DNA from: an uncultured Lachnospiraceae bacterium
GTDB lineage: Bacteria > Bacillota > Clostridia > Lachnospirales > Lachnospiraceae
Direction: 5' to 3'
Length of the DNA stretch: 5,015 nucleotides
NCBI GenBank assembly: GCA_902782625.1
Contig: CACZNZ010000178.1
Location: 1-5,015 of the forward strand
How positions within the stretch are numbered: the first letter of the stretch is position 1; each line of letters begins with the position of its first letter. A model generated the notes under the pieces. It saw only the letters and a program-made list of their open reading frames with translations. It was not told where the DNA came from and did not search any database. Shown here piece after piece: positions 4,934-5,015 of this stretch. A program made the translations under genes and the position numbers.

Positions 4934-4962
4934 CTCACCCCTCTGGAAAAAGAAAGGCTCCT

Positions 4963-5015
4963 ATGGATAAAGAACTTGAATATCTGGTGGGTTGGTTGTC
5001 GGATGGAGAAATCCG
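4963..5015 (+). CDS. Divergent hypothetical gene, N-terminal fragment only
   Basis: The plus strand opens with ATG at 4963 and reads MDKELEYLVGWLSDGEI to the window edge. An AAAGG (4953-4957) lies 5 bases before it. An in-frame ATG at 4927 would add twelve residues (MQSHPSGKRKAP), but its nearest purine-rich stretch is about 15 bases away. The fragment is too short to assign a family; the acidic/aromatic start is ordinary for a small helical cytoplasmic protein. It is transcribed away from the conjugation operon, so it could be a regulator or the first gene of another module. Confidence 0.5.
   Translation, partial: MDKELEYLVGWLSDGEI

Larger units (their letters stand above)
4456..4962. other. 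Non-coding control region between the operon and the divergent gene
   Basis: About 500 bases with no secure gene, lying between the leftward conjugation/replication operon and a rightward gene. From left to right it holds two hairpins before the winged-helix gene, a doubtful leader ORF, two leader hairpins, an unremarkable stretch (about 4680-4768), the large inverted motif (4769-4909) and a 12-bp palindrome (4922-4933). Both divergent promoters should lie here, but I could not assign a convincing -35/-10 pair on either strand. The location also suits an origin of transfer or replication. Confidence 0.6.

Noticed and set aside
4610..4939. Short direct repeats AATCTCACC (4610 and 4931) and CCCTCACC (4561 and 4663)
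   Set aside because: They are 8-9 bases long, have no regular spacing, and partly coincide with ribosome binding sites; they are probably chance.

Overview
This window is a piece of an integrative and conjugative element (ICE) of the Tn1549/CTn4 type. Such elements are common in gut Clostridia (Lachnospiraceae, Clostridioides difficile). The evidence is the gene order on the minus strand, read right to left: a small winged-helix protein, a phage-type replisome organizer, a small Cys-rich protein, a PcfB-family protein, a VirD4-like coupling ATPase, a Maff2-family membrane protein and a VirB6/TrbL-like channel protein. Moderate GC content and strong GGAGG-type ribosome binding sites in front of nearly every gene fit a Firmicutes host. 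No species can be named from the window.

Layout. Positions 1-844 (minus) hold a VirB6/TrbL-like polytopic membrane protein. It begins at a TTG codon and runs off the left edge, and it occupies the whole left end. Next come the Maff2 protein (859-1074), the VirD4-like coupling protein (1093-2850) and PcfB (2847-3347), all tightly packed or overlapping. A Cys-rich ORF (3145-3555) starts 2 bases after the replisome organizer gene and reads out of frame 203 bases into pcfB. The replisome organizer (3558-4142, or from 4133) overlaps the winged-helix gene (4126-4455). All of these genes point the same way with no terminator visible between them, so they probably form one operon that joins element replication to DNA delivery.

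Positions 4456-4962 carry no secure gene but are rich in structure. They hold a candidate 56-codon leader ORF, several hairpins, an intrinsic-terminator-like hairpin facing the plus direction, and a 141-bp region. That region contains two inverted copies of a three-part motif (CCCTC-N5-CTCTATGGGGTC-N14-CCCACC) around an AT-rich centre. A divergent plus-strand gene begins at the right edge (4963 or 4927) and is cut off.

How the parts work together (inference from the families). The winged-helix protein and replisome organizer probably start replication of the excised circle. VirD4, with PcfB, would bring the relaxase-DNA complex to the type IV secretion channel, to which the Maff2 and VirB6-like proteins contribute membrane parts. 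The most interesting non-coding signals are the tripartite inverted motif at 4769-4909 and the repeats plus AT-rich tract inside the replisome organizer gene (3690-3761). Either could be an origin or a protein-binding locus.
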